A stretch of 64,000 nt of DNA, from assembly GCF_021412625.1 (NCBI RefSeq), contig NZ_JAKCFI010000012.1, forward strand, positions 124,001 through 188,000. Reading direction: 5' to 3'. A model generated the notes under the pieces. That model worked only from the letters and a program-made list of their open reading frames with translations, did no database searches and had not been told where the DNA came from. How positions within the stretch are numbered: the first letter of the stretch is position 1; each line of letters starts with the position of its first letter. Both the position numbers and the translations under genes were made by a program. Of the stretch, positions 51,408 through 59,939 are shown one piece after another. This stretch comes from Myxococcus stipitatus. Lineage in GTDB: Bacteria; Myxococcota; Myxococcia; Myxococcales; Myxococcaceae.

Positions 51408-52231
51408 GGCTGCTTCTCCGGCGCTTCGGATTCCTCTGCGGGCTCCCCGATGGGAAGGTCGGGGAAGACGCGGTCCGCGTACTCGAGCCGGACCTTGGGT
51501 GCGTTGGGCGCGGGCATCAGCATCCGCGGCTTGGCGTCGATACCGTACTCGGCGACTTCCATCGAGTGGGCGATGCCGGGAATCTCCACTTTCGCCATCT
51601 GGAGCAATGGAATCTCCCGGCTGAGCCACATCCGCTTGATGACGGTGCGCTTCACCACCAGCTCGACCTGCACCGCGGTGATGGTGCCCGCCAGCGTCAT
51701 CAGGCGCGTCTCCTTGCCGGAGCGTACCACGGGCTTCATGTTCGCCGGCAGCGGCGGGGCCTTGGCCGCCTCGGCCGCGTTCTCCTTGGCGTCGTCGAGC
51801 GCCTCCTGGTTCATCTGCTTGAGCACGTGCTCGAGCGCTTCATCGGAGAACTCCTGGGGACGGTCGAACGGACCTCCCACGTAGAGCCGGCTGATGGCGT
51901 CGTAGCGGATCTGATCACCCTCGCGCGCCACCAGCATGCGGATCTGCATGAGCGGCGACTTCATCGCCGGGTGCGTTCCCGCCTCCATCTCGACCCAGAC
52001 CGCGTCCCGCCCCTGCTTGTCCTTCTCCTCCCCCACCACCGCCATGCGCCAGTAGTACACGCGCATGCCGCCGCCGTCGAAGCGGTAGGTGACCCAGTCG
52101 CCGCTGCGGGCGCTGCGCACCCCCTTCGAGAAGTGGGCCAGCACCGAACGCGTCGACCCGGTCTCCTGCGCCCTCGCCGGAGACGCCGCCAGCAGCAGCG
52201 CACCCACCAGCACCAGAACCCACGCCCTCAT
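51404..52231 (-). CDS. Exported protein of unknown function in the Tad/Kil-like cluster
   Basis: 275 residues with a signal peptide (MRAWVLVLVGALLLAASPARAQ). The mature protein begins ETGSTRSVLAHFSKGVRSARSGDWVTYRF and is mainly beta-strand, with a helical middle (ALEHVLKQMNQEALDDAKENAAEAAK). No family recognised. It overlaps the pilin gene downstream and the similar-sized gene upstream by 4 bp each, so it is firmly part of the operon. It is presumably periplasmic. Confidence 0.7.
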   Translation of the reverse strand: MRAWVLVLVGALLLAASPARAQETGSTRSVLAHFSKGVRSARSGDWVTYRFDGGGMRVYYWRMAVVGEEKDKQGRDAVWVEMEAGTHPAMKSPLMQIRMLVAREGDQIRYDAISRLYVGGPFDRPQEFSDEALEHVLKQMNQEALDDAKENAAEAAKAPPLPANMKPVVRSGKETRLMTLAGTITAVQVELVVKRTVIKRMWLSREIPLLQMAKVEIPGIAHSMEVAEYGIDAKPRMLMPAPNAPKVRLEYADRVFPDLPIGEPAEESEAPEKQP

Positions 52232-53046
52232 CGCCCCTTGCCCTCCGCCTTGCCCTTCTTCTCGCGCTCCCACTCCTCGCGGCTCTTGCGCACCGCCTCG
52301 TCGTTGGGAACCGCGTCGAGCCGATCCGAGCCCACCCACGTCTGCACCACGGCCGTCATCCCCTCGTCGACCGCGGACAGCGTGGTCATCACCTGCTCGC
52401 CCTTGCGAGCATGCTCCATCGTCACCTGGGTGGTGCCCCCGAGCTTGGTCGCCGTGTGCCGCACCGGCTCGAAGCCCTGACGGGTCAGCTCCGCGGACAC
52501 CCGCTGCTGCACGTCCGACAGGTCCCCCGACACCAGCGAGGTGCGGTTCTGGGAGCCGCCCGGATCGTCCCGGGTCGCCAGGTCCTGGGTGTAGACGGTG
52601 CCCTCGAGCTTCACCAGCCCCTTGGGCGCGGACTTCGGAGGACGCGTCCACAAGTCCCGCAGCGCGGTGAAGCCCACCGTCTTGCCCTGGTGGATGCGCA
52701 GCACCACGCCGCGCTGGAGCCCCTCGCGGGTGAAGAGCGCGGACACCACCGCCTCCTCCTTCAGGTCTCCTTCCACCACCGTCGGGTAGCCCTCGTCGCG
52801 CCACTTCTGGGCGAAGTAGGCGGCCACCTTCGTCATGGGGTCGTCCGTCGTGAAGTACGCCAGCCGGTAGTACTCCCCCCCGATGACGAGGTCACTGCCG
52901 ATGCGCGTGTGGATGGTCCCCGGATAGGTGGGCACCTCCTGCTCCGCCGCGGATGGCATCGCCACCAGCAGCGTGAGCAGGAGCAGTCCCGCCGGGGCCT
53001 TACTGCTGCGCCTGCATGCAGCGGATCTTGTCGTCCTGCTCGTCAT
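52228..53046 (-). CDS. Exported protein of unknown function in the Tad/Kil-like cluster
   Basis: 272 residues from the ATG at 53046, which overlaps the upstream TadE-like gene by 47 bp. An arginine-rich n-region precedes a hydrophobic stretch (APAGLLLLTLLVAMPSAAE), giving a plausible signal peptide. The mature part is about 240 residues, with PGTIHTRIGSDLVIGGEYYRLAYFTTDDPMTKVAAYFAQKW and a charged Lys/Glu C-terminus. No known domain. It may be a periplasmic partner of the pilin-like proteins. Confidence 0.68.
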   Translation of the reverse strand: MTSRTTRSAACRRSSKAPAGLLLLTLLVAMPSAAEQEVPTYPGTIHTRIGSDLVIGGEYYRLAYFTTDDPMTKVAAYFAQKWRDEGYPTVVEGDLKEEAVVSALFTREGLQRGVVLRIHQGKTVGFTALRDLWTRPPKSAPKGLVKLEGTVYTQDLATRDDPGGSQNRTSLVSGDLSDVQQRVSAELTRQGFEPVRHTATKLGGTTQVTMEHARKGEQVMTTLSAVDEGMTAVVQTWVGSDRLDAVPNDEAVRKSREEWEREKKGKAEGKGR

Positions 53047-54187
53047 GACTCGTGGCCTCTTGCGCGCCTTCCGCGTCCGAGGGGTCGTCCGCCATCGCGG
53101 CCCGGCAGCCCATGAAGTTCGGACCACGGGCCTGGAACAGCTGGATGTAGGCGCTCTTCTCGTACGACATCTCGTCGCGGAAGGGAGCGGTATCGAAGCA
53201 GTCCGGGCGGTCATGGTCCAGCAGGTCTCGCATCGCATGCAGGCCGCTGCTGGCACCAGCGTCGTAGGTGGTGAGCCCGTTGCACTTCGACTTCTGCTGC
53301 GGATCGATACCGTAGTTCCGGGCCACCACGAAGGTGCCGAAGAAGTTCGGCAGGAAGCTCCCCAGGAAGTCGAGCACGCCGCCGATGCCCAGGCCCGACA
53401 TCACGTTGCCCAGGCCCAGGAACTTCATGCGGCTCACCTGCTGGTAGATACCGTGCGGTTGGCTGCCCGAACGGTGGTTACCCGCGCGGCGATCCCTCAC
53501 CACCGCGTCGCCGCCGTCCGGCATGTGCCAGCCGTTGGCGAACATGGAGTACTTCGCCTTCAGGGGGATGCTGGCGAGGTCCTGGCCACCGAACGTGTCC
53601 GACTTGAAGAACCCGCCCGGCCCCGAGCTCTCGTCCAGGTAGCTCTTCGGGATGATGACGTTCTCGAAGTTCATCTGCACTTCGGACTCGACCCAGCCCT
53701 TGTTGTTGAAGCCCCACATGTTCAACAAGCCGTTCGCGCCACCACTCACCGCGCCCAGGATGGCGCCGCCGAAGCCGCCGCCCTCGCTGGTGCTGCCGGG
53801 CATCATCCCCGTCTCGAGGAAGGGAATCTCCTTGTTGGAGATGGTGCCCTGCACGCCGGAATAGCGGACGATGAAGCCCGCCAGCGGCGCGTTGGGCTCC
53901 ACGGAGTCCATGTCCTTGTACCGCTCGAGCAGCTCGTCGCTGGCTTCCTTGCGCGCGTCCTCGAAGGCCGCGTCGTGGTCGCCGTTGGCGAAGTCCGACA
54001 GCGTGTAGCTGGTCATCTCCCAGACGGCGTAGCGCGCCATCTCCTGGAGCTTCAGCTTCGCCCTCACCAGTTCGGTGAGGTACATGCTGAACATGAGGAT
54101 CATCACGAGGACCGGCACGGAGAGCGCGAACTCGACCGTGGCGGCGCCTCGACGGGAGGCCTGACGGATTCTCTTGGGGGAGCGCAT
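53000..54187 (-). CDS. TadE-like pseudopilin with large ectodomain
   Basis: 395 residues from the ATG at 54187. A basic leader ends RRG, followed by AATVEF, giving Glu at +5 as in TadE/TadF pseudopilins, then a hydrophobic helix. The rest is an extracytoplasmic domain with a Gly-rich region (about 135-160) and several cysteines near the C-terminus (CNGL, DCFD, GCRAA, RCMQ). The ectodomain is about twice the usual TadE size. Its stop lies inside the next gene. Confidence 0.82.
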   Translation of the reverse strand: MRSPKRIRQASRRGAATVEFALSVPVLVMILMFSMYLTELVRAKLKLQEMARYAVWEMTSYTLSDFANGDHDAAFEDARKEASDELLERYKDMDSVEPNAPLAGFIVRYSGVQGTISNKEIPFLETGMMPGSTSEGGGFGGAILGAVSGGANGLLNMWGFNNKGWVESEVQMNFENVIIPKSYLDESSGPGGFFKSDTFGGQDLASIPLKAKYSMFANGWHMPDGGDAVVRDRRAGNHRSGSQPHGIYQQVSRMKFLGLGNVMSGLGIGGVLDFLGSFLPNFFGTFVVARNYGIDPQQKSKCNGLTTYDAGASSGLHAMRDLLDHDRPDCFDTAPFRDEMSYEKSAYIQLFQARGPNFMGCRAAMADDPSDAEGAQEATSHDEQDDKIRCMQAQQ

Positions 54188-54195
54188 CGCGGTCC

Positions 54196-56253
54196 TCAGT
54201 GGGTGATGATCTTGGCGCCCAGGCCCTGGATGGGCCCCGGGAGCGCGTCGATCATCGGACCAATGGCTGGCAGCTGGTTGCGTCCCTGGAAGACGGAGGC
54301 CAGGCGCGGGCGCCAGTACGGGTTGAAGAAGTTCGGCTGCTCGGTCCAGTTGCCCGGCCGGTGGTAGTAGGACTGACCGCGCGAGATGACGTTGAGGCCC
54401 TCGACGAGGCTCAAGAACTTCTTGCGGTTGTTGAGCATCTCCAAGCCCTCGGAGTCGGCCGTGAAGGAGAACTTCACCTTGCCCTCGTCGTTGAGCAGCG
54501 CGGGCGCGTTGGTGCCCGTGCCGTCGATGTTGCCCTTGTTCACGATCTCGTCCGGCGACTTGTTCAGCGCCACCCAGGCCGACGGCTGGTTGAAGTCCTG
54601 CTCGCGCTTCGCCACCTGCTGGATGTTCGCGTTCGCCGTGGGCGTGCAGAACTTGCCGCCGTACTGACCCGGTTCGAAGTGCATGAAGGGCGTCACGCCA
54701 CCCCACGGGTGGTTGCCGTCCTGGGCGGGGCGGACATTGGCCGTGTACACGTTCACCTCGAACCAGCAGACCAGGAGCTTGAGGACGCAGACCTTCTCCT
54801 CGTGCACGCCGACCTGTCGCTCGGGGCCCTTGGGGGCCTTGTGGTTGCTCCAGCCCTCGCTGTTCTGCGGGTAGTGGACGCGCCAGTGCACGCCGCCCTT
54901 CTTGGAGCCGGAGTCCGTGTCGTTGAGCGCCCAGACGCTGGGCTTCATCGTCGCCTGGAACGGCAGCTTGGAGCTGCCCTTGTCGTTGAGCCCCTTGCGG
55001 TTGTCACCGAAGCAGCGCGTGTACGGGTCCTTGTTGTTGCAGGACAGCGGGTTGTCCGCCTTGCCCACGCCCACGTCGACCTCCGCGGGGCCGAGCTTCA
55101 GCCAGTAGAGGTCGTCGCCGCCCATGTTGTCGCCCTGCGCCGTCATGCCCCAGGGGTAGAGGTTGTCGTTCCAGTCGCGGATGTAGTTGCGCGAGTTGAT
55201 GACGTTCTGGGCCTTGGGGAAGGTCGCGGACAGCATGCGGGTCTGCCCCATCTTCTTGAACTCCATGATGCCCGGCGCGTTCACGCCGTTGTTGAGCATG
55301 TCGCGCAGGAAGCCCAGCGCGTCCGGCAGGGGCAGCACGTCGCCCAGCTCGCGAGAGGTGATGAAGCGCTCGGGGCAGATGCCGCCCTCGTGATCACACG
55401 CGTAGCGGGTGGCGTTGGTGATGCCGCCCATCGACCGCTTCGCGCGGGCGATCGGATCGTTGGCCTCCTTCTTCGTCACGTCCAGCGCGCCGAAGGGGTT
55501 CTTCCACGTGCCCGGGTTGAGCGGCTTGCCGCCCGCCGCCCCGCTGTGCGCCTGGCTGAAGAGGCACTGGCTGTAGATGCCCGTCGCCAGCTGGCTGGCC
55601 ATGGAGTTGAGGTTCTTGTCGTTCGCGTCCAGCACGCCCTGCGTGGTCTGCGTCACGTGCGTCGACGCGGACATCATCACCGCCTGGGATGCGAAGTAGA
55701 GCACCCCGTTGAGCACACGATGTGCCGGGATGAGCCACCTGCCGATGATCTTGTCCGGGTTGGCGGCCTTGATGATCTGCTGGAGCGGTTTGAGGAAGAT
55801 GTTCTTGTACGCGTCGATGATCTTGTTGATGGCCTTGATCACCTGGCCCACGTAGGGAACGACTTCGAGGATCGGACACAAGACGATCCACAGCTTCTTG
55901 CGTTTACCCGCGCAGGGATTGAGCGTCTTCATGAACCCGAACAGGTCCGTGAAGAACGCCTCGGCGGAGTAGATGAGCGACAGCAGCGAGTGCCACATCA
56001 TCGCCGACACGTAGTGCGAGACCTGGGTGCGGTTCGCGTACGCGTAGAAGTTGAAGGCACGCGCCTCCATGGCGGCCATGGAGTAGGCGGCGGCGTCCGC
56101 GGTGTTCTGCAGGCGCACGCGCTCGGTGACGGTGTGGCCGATGTTGACCGTGGTCAGCACCGCGATGGACATGACCAGGACCATCAGCGCGGCCAGGATG
56201 AGGGCCTGGCCTTCCTGGCGCCGGAAGCTCTGTCGGAGGATCTGGGTGAACAT
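54196..56253 (-). CDS. TadG-like protein with very large ectodomain
   Basis: 685 residues. The N-terminus has EGQALILAALMVLVMSIAVLT, the TadG-type leader/helix (no Glu at +5), then LQNTADAAAYSMAAMEARAFNFYAYANRTQ, the characteristic Tad-domain segment. A second hydrophobic region lies near 125-145. The remaining 500 residues are extracytoplasmic with several cysteines and no recognised domain. TadG proteins usually lie at the tip or base of Tad machinery. It lies 8 bp upstream of the 395-residue TadE-like gene. Confidence 0.85.
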   Translation of the reverse strand: MFTQILRQSFRRQEGQALILAALMVLVMSIAVLTTVNIGHTVTERVRLQNTADAAAYSMAAMEARAFNFYAYANRTQVSHYVSAMMWHSLLSLIYSAEAFFTDLFGFMKTLNPCAGKRKKLWIVLCPILEVVPYVGQVIKAINKIIDAYKNIFLKPLQQIIKAANPDKIIGRWLIPAHRVLNGVLYFASQAVMMSASTHVTQTTQGVLDANDKNLNSMASQLATGIYSQCLFSQAHSGAAGGKPLNPGTWKNPFGALDVTKKEANDPIARAKRSMGGITNATRYACDHEGGICPERFITSRELGDVLPLPDALGFLRDMLNNGVNAPGIMEFKKMGQTRMLSATFPKAQNVINSRNYIRDWNDNLYPWGMTAQGDNMGGDDLYWLKLGPAEVDVGVGKADNPLSCNNKDPYTRCFGDNRKGLNDKGSSKLPFQATMKPSVWALNDTDSGSKKGGVHWRVHYPQNSEGWSNHKAPKGPERQVGVHEEKVCVLKLLVCWFEVNVYTANVRPAQDGNHPWGGVTPFMHFEPGQYGGKFCTPTANANIQQVAKREQDFNQPSAWVALNKSPDEIVNKGNIDGTGTNAPALLNDEGKVKFSFTADSEGLEMLNNRKKFLSLVEGLNVISRGQSYYHRPGNWTEQPNFFNPYWRPRLASVFQGRNQLPAIGPMIDALPGPIQGLGAKIITH

Positions 56254-56268
56254 GGTGCGGGCGTCCTC

Positions 56269-57261
56269 TTACATTCCCCAGTCGGGGTTGAGGTGCATGA
56301 CCCACTTCCGGTGGAAGTTGGACTGCATGCGCATGGTGTATGTTGCCGTCAGGGGCATGAAGTAGCGCTTGCCCACGAGGCTGGAGACGAGGGGGATGCT
56401 GCCAGTAGCCAGGCCCCAGAGGACCCACATCTCAGCGGGGTACATCGAGTCGTAGCCCTTCTCGTGCTCGATGCCCTTGGCCAGCGCGGACAGGGGCGTG
56501 ATGTTGCCGTCCGCCATCATGTTGGCCTTGGGAACGAGCGTCGCGCGGTCGATGGCGCCATGGAGCGCGACCTTCGCGTTGGACGCGTACCACGCCGTGA
56601 AGATGATCCAGTTCGCGAACGGGATCTTCATCTCGTAGAAGTAGCGCAGCCGGATGGTGAGGCGCGTGGCCCGGCGGTAGACGAGCTCCGAGTCGTCCGG
56701 CTCCGGCAGGTTGAAGAACTTGCGGATGTTGTTCTCCAACGACGGCACCTCCGGGAAGCTGTCCGCGCCGTCGAAGTCGAGCTCCTTCCAGTTGTAGCCG
56801 GTGCGCAGCTTCCAGATGGTGTCGATGGGCGTGAAGTACGCGGGGTTCACGGTGTCCACGCGGATCAGGCCGAAGAGGTTCGAGCCGTTCACCGTGCGCG
56901 GCACCACGCCACCGCCGAAGTTCAGCGTGCGCATCGCCGAGTCGTAGAGCTGGTGGATGGCGAAGGTCTTGGCCAGGTTGCCGATGTCGTCGGTGCGGCC
57001 CAACGTGGGCAGCAGCGCGACGATGGCCGCGTCGTGCATGCGCTCGTTGTTGCCGTTCCACACGATGCCGGCGCGCGCCGCCTGGTACGCGGCGTACTCG
57101 GTCATCAGCTTCGCGTGCTGGATGAGCGTGAGCTGGATGATGCCCAGCGTCATGAACACCGCCAGCGGCATGATCATCGCCGCTTCCACCGCCGCCTGAC
57201 CAGATTGCCGCCCGGCCGCCCCCCGCGACCGCGAGTCTTGTTCCTGTCCCATGCCGCCCAT
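56269..57261 (-). CDS. TadE-like pseudopilin, first gene of the pilin-like set
   Basis: About 330 residues; GTG 57276, ATG 57261 and ATG 57252 are all possible starts, and GAGGTGG upstream mildly favours 57261. RQSG followed by QAAVEAAM gives Glu at +5, and a hydrophobic helix (MIMPLAVFMTLGIIQLTLIQ) follows, with the TadE-type segment HAKLMTEYAAYQAARAGIV. The remaining 260 residues are extracytoplasmic. It is 15 bp upstream of the TadG-like gene. The gap to the upstream anti-sigma gene (about 90 bp) probably holds the operon promoter. Confidence 0.84.
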   Translation of the reverse strand: MGGMGQEQDSRSRGAAGRQSGQAAVEAAMIMPLAVFMTLGIIQLTLIQHAKLMTEYAAYQAARAGIVWNGNNERMHDAAIVALLPTLGRTDDIGNLAKTFAIHQLYDSAMRTLNFGGGVVPRTVNGSNLFGLIRVDTVNPAYFTPIDTIWKLRTGYNWKELDFDGADSFPEVPSLENNIRKFFNLPEPDDSELVYRRATRLTIRLRYFYEMKIPFANWIIFTAWYASNAKVALHGAIDRATLVPKANMMADGNITPLSALAKGIEHEKGYDSMYPAEMWVLWGLATGSIPLVSSLVGKRYFMPLTATYTMRMQSNFHRKWVMHLNPDWGM

Positions 57262-57353
57262 TATCCCGATCGCCACCTCGCTTACGCATCGGTCAAATGG
57301 ACAGACCTGGGCTTACCTTTCCCCCCTTTTCATTTCCTGCGAATACGGGTGGC

Positions 57354-58811
57354 CTATTTCAGGCGCTGAGAAGGCTCGGCCGGCGACTCCGAGTCCGTAT
57401 CGTGCCGCATCAGGCGTGAACGGGCCACCCGGGCCTCGCTGGAGCCAGGGGCCTCGGACAGGACCTGGTTGCAGGCGACCCGCCCCGCCTGGCGTCGCCC
57501 CAGCGCGAACTCGGCGTCACACAGGCGGTTGAGCAACTCCAGACGCTCCGTCCCGGACGCCCCCGCCGACAGCGCGAGCCGGAGCAGGCCCGCCTCCTGG
57601 GCTCGATCTCCCGCCCGCTGGGCCACCCGGGCCCTGGCGGACAGCTCCTCCACGGAGGGCGCCGACGTGTCCTCGTCCCGGACAGGGGCGACGGAGGCGG
57701 GAGGAGTCGGGGCCGAGGCGGAAAGAGCCGCCCCGAGGACGTCGTCGCGCGAGCTCCCCTGCTTCTTCGATGGCTTCGGGGCGGCCGAAACCCGCGAAGC
57801 CTGCGCCTGCGCGAAGTCCACCTTCGCCTCGCTGGCCCCGCGCCCTTCGGCCTCCGCCTCGTCGGCGCTGGCGTTCGCGGGCGAAGGCGGGGGCGCGGGC
57901 GCCCTGCGTGGCGCCTCGGCGACCTCCAGCGCGGGTGCCTCCAGCTCACGGTCCTTGGCACCCGCACCAACCTGGTCGTCCTGCGAGCCCAGGGCCTCCG
58001 CGCGTTGGGCGCTCCCACCCAGCCGGAGCGATTCCCGCTGCACCTCGGCGACGGCCGTCCGTCCCCCGAAGCTCCCCTTCCCCACCAGGGCCTCCTCGTC
58101 GCCCAGGGCCTTCTCCACCGCGGCGCCGGACGGGAGCGAGGATGACGCTTCCTTCCGCGCCCGATAGGCCTTCGACTTGCCCATGGCGGTCCCCGGCCCC
58201 ACGCCCCCCCCGCTGCCGGCGTTCTCCCATCCGTCCGCGCGTCGTGAGTCGTCCCGTTCGGACTTCGCGCGCGGCTCCGGGGCGTTCATCGCGACCGCCG
58301 CCACGTTCGCGTCGACTGCCTTGGCCGACTCCTCGAGCGTGGGGGGCGACGCGGAGGCCACCGCGGGGGCCGCGGGAGCCCGGGCCTCCTGTGGCACGGC
58401 CTCCGCGTGCTTGCGGCGCACGTCTTTGGTGGACAGCGCGTCCAGCGCGGCTTCGTGGGCGGGCGCCTGGGGCCGCAGGACGAAGAGGCCGAGCATCGCC
58501 ACGCAGGCCACGCCCAGGACGGGGAGCAGCCAGCGTCGCCAACGGGAGGGCGCGGGCGCCGGGCCCGCGGCGGCCCTGCGCGCGGACTGCTGCGCGTACG
58601 CGAGGAGCGAATCGAGCCCCGTGTCCGGAGCCGCCTCCGTCGACAGGTGGGCCATGGTGAGGCGCACCCCCCGGATGTCCGCGAGCGCCTGGGTGCACCG
58701 GGTGCAGCCTTGCAGGTGGGCCTCGACGGCCTGCGCCTCCGCGGTGGCCAGCTCGCCATAGGCGAAGTCGAGGAGCCGGTCCTCGTGCGCATGGAGGTTC
58801 TGCGGCTTCAT
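57354..58811 (-). CDS. Zinc-finger (ZAS) anti-sigma factor with long C-terminal domain
   Basis: 485 residues from the ATG at 58811. Residues 1-50 are a ZAS domain with H32xxxC36xxC39 coordinating zinc. A single transmembrane helix lies at about 93-112. The long periplasmic part (Ala/Glu/Ser-rich) ends in TPR-like helices (about 400-465). It should sequester the ECF sigma factor encoded directly upstream, with which it overlaps by 4 bp, and release it on an envelope signal. It is much longer than most anti-sigma factors. Confidence 0.87.
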   Translation of the reverse strand: MKPQNLHAHEDRLLDFAYGELATAEAQAVEAHLQGCTRCTQALADIRGVRLTMAHLSTEAAPDTGLDSLLAYAQQSARRAAAGPAPAPSRWRRWLLPVLGVACVAMLGLFVLRPQAPAHEAALDALSTKDVRRKHAEAVPQEARAPAAPAVASASPPTLEESAKAVDANVAAVAMNAPEPRAKSERDDSRRADGWENAGSGGGVGPGTAMGKSKAYRARKEASSSLPSGAAVEKALGDEEALVGKGSFGGRTAVAEVQRESLRLGGSAQRAEALGSQDDQVGAGAKDRELEAPALEVAEAPRRAPAPPPSPANASADEAEAEGRGASEAKVDFAQAQASRVSAAPKPSKKQGSSRDDVLGAALSASAPTPPASVAPVRDEDTSAPSVEELSARARVAQRAGDRAQEAGLLRLALSAGASGTERLELLNRLCDAEFALGRRQAGRVACNQVLSEAPGSSEARVARSRLMRHDTDSESPAEPSQRLK

Positions 58812-59485
58812 CCCACCACCGTCCTTCCATCCTCGGCGAGGTCGCCATCCACGCCCAGCTCCGCCAGGCGGCGGCGCAGGCCGTCGAGCGCGTAGCGCAT
58901 GCGGCTCTTCACCGTGTTCTCCGAGACGCCCGTCACCTCGGCGATGTCCTTGAACGGGATGCCGCTGTACTCGCGGAGGATGAAGACCTCGCGCTGTTCG
59001 TCCGGAAGGCCCGCCAGGGCCCGCTCGAGGAGCGGCCGCAGGCGGGCGTTGTGGGCTCCGCGCTCGGGGCTGGCCCCCGCGTCCGGCAGGGCCTCTCCCA
59101 ACGCGCGCCCGTCCTCCGCGTCCGCCCCGTTCACCGGGGCCTCCAGCGACGCGGCCTGCCGGTAGCTCTCTTTGCGCGCGCTGTCCACACAGAGGTTCCT
59201 CGCGATGGTGTAGACCCACGTCGTGAAGCGGGCCTTCGCCTGGTATTCGCCGGCGCTGCGTACCACCTTCAGCCACGTCTCCTGCAGGACGTCCTCGGCC
59301 CGTGCCCGGTGCCCGACGAAGCGCAGGATGAAGTTGAACACCGGTGTCCGATGCCTGCGCACCAGCACCTCGAATGCACGAGCATCCCCCGCCTGGAAGG
59401 CGAGCATCAGCCGCTCGTCTGAGGTCTCCGGTCCCAACACTCCCCCATCGCTCGTGGAGCCACGCTCACTCCGGCCCACCCTCAA
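58808..59485 (-). CDS. ECF RNA polymerase sigma factor
   Basis: 225 residues from a TTG at 59485 with GAGGG five bases upstream; a GTG two codons in is also possible. Region 2 (about 30-95: RHRTPVFNFILRFVGHRARAEDVLQETWLKVV, then FTTWVYTIARNLCVDSARK) and region 4 (about 155-210: LAGLPDEQREVFILREYSGIPFKDIAEVTGVSENTVKSRM) are intact; region 3 is absent. It is coupled to the anti-sigma gene. Targets are unknown; the adjacent Tad/Kil-like operon is the obvious candidate. Confidence 0.92.
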   Translation of the reverse strand: MRVGRSERGSTSDGGVLGPETSDERLMLAFQAGDARAFEVLVRRHRTPVFNFILRFVGHRARAEDVLQETWLKVVRSAGEYQAKARFTTWVYTIARNLCVDSARKESYRQAASLEAPVNGADAEDGRALGEALPDAGASPERGAHNARLRPLLERALAGLPDEQREVFILREYSGIPFKDIAEVTGVSENTVKSRMRYALDGLRRRLAELGVDGDLAEDGRTVVG

Positions 59486-59522
59486 CCCGAGCCCTCAATA
59501 ACGGGCGACGACTCGCGGGGGT

Positions 59523-59939
59523 CTATCCCGGACGCGGCTTCCGGTAAGTGGCCAGAATGACAGGGACGGCGACGGCTGTCACGAGCCCCGCCTGCGCCAG
59601 GAGCACCTCGGGCAGCGGCCGTTGGAGGTGGACGTGGAGCGACCGCCCGAGCGCGAGCCCCAGCAGCACGCCCGTCACCGAGCGCACCGCGTTGGAACCG
59701 GACGCGGGACGGAAGCGTCCCACCGCCCAGTCCACGAGCGCCGGCAACGTGAGCAAGAGGACCGCCGGCACGTCCCACCGCCAGCGCAGCGGCGCCCGCG
59801 CGACGAACAGGGCCACCAGCGCGGCCAGCATCACCGGGTAGGTGCCCAGACATCGCGCGCAGACCCGGAGCCCACCGAAGAGGTACGTGCGGTTGTACTC
59901 ATCCGGGTGATGGTGACTGAGCCAGAACACCGTCGACAC
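59523..59939 (-). CDS. DUF2085-type membrane protein
   Basis: 138 residues with four hydrophobic helices. Near the N-terminus it has HHHPDEYNRTYLFGGLRVCARCLGTYP, with a CxxC-like CARC and a Tyr-Pro, characteristic of DUF2085 proteins. Biochemical function is unknown in the family. It overlaps the 3' end of the upstream oppF-like gene by 41 bp, and the sigma-factor gene starts 37 bp downstream. Confidence 0.8.
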   Translation of the reverse strand: MSTVFWLSHHHPDEYNRTYLFGGLRVCARCLGTYPVMLAALVALFVARAPLRWRWDVPAVLLLTLPALVDWAVGRFRPASGSNAVRSVTGVLLGLALGRSLHVHLQRPLPEVLLAQAGLVTAVAVPVILATYRKPRPG

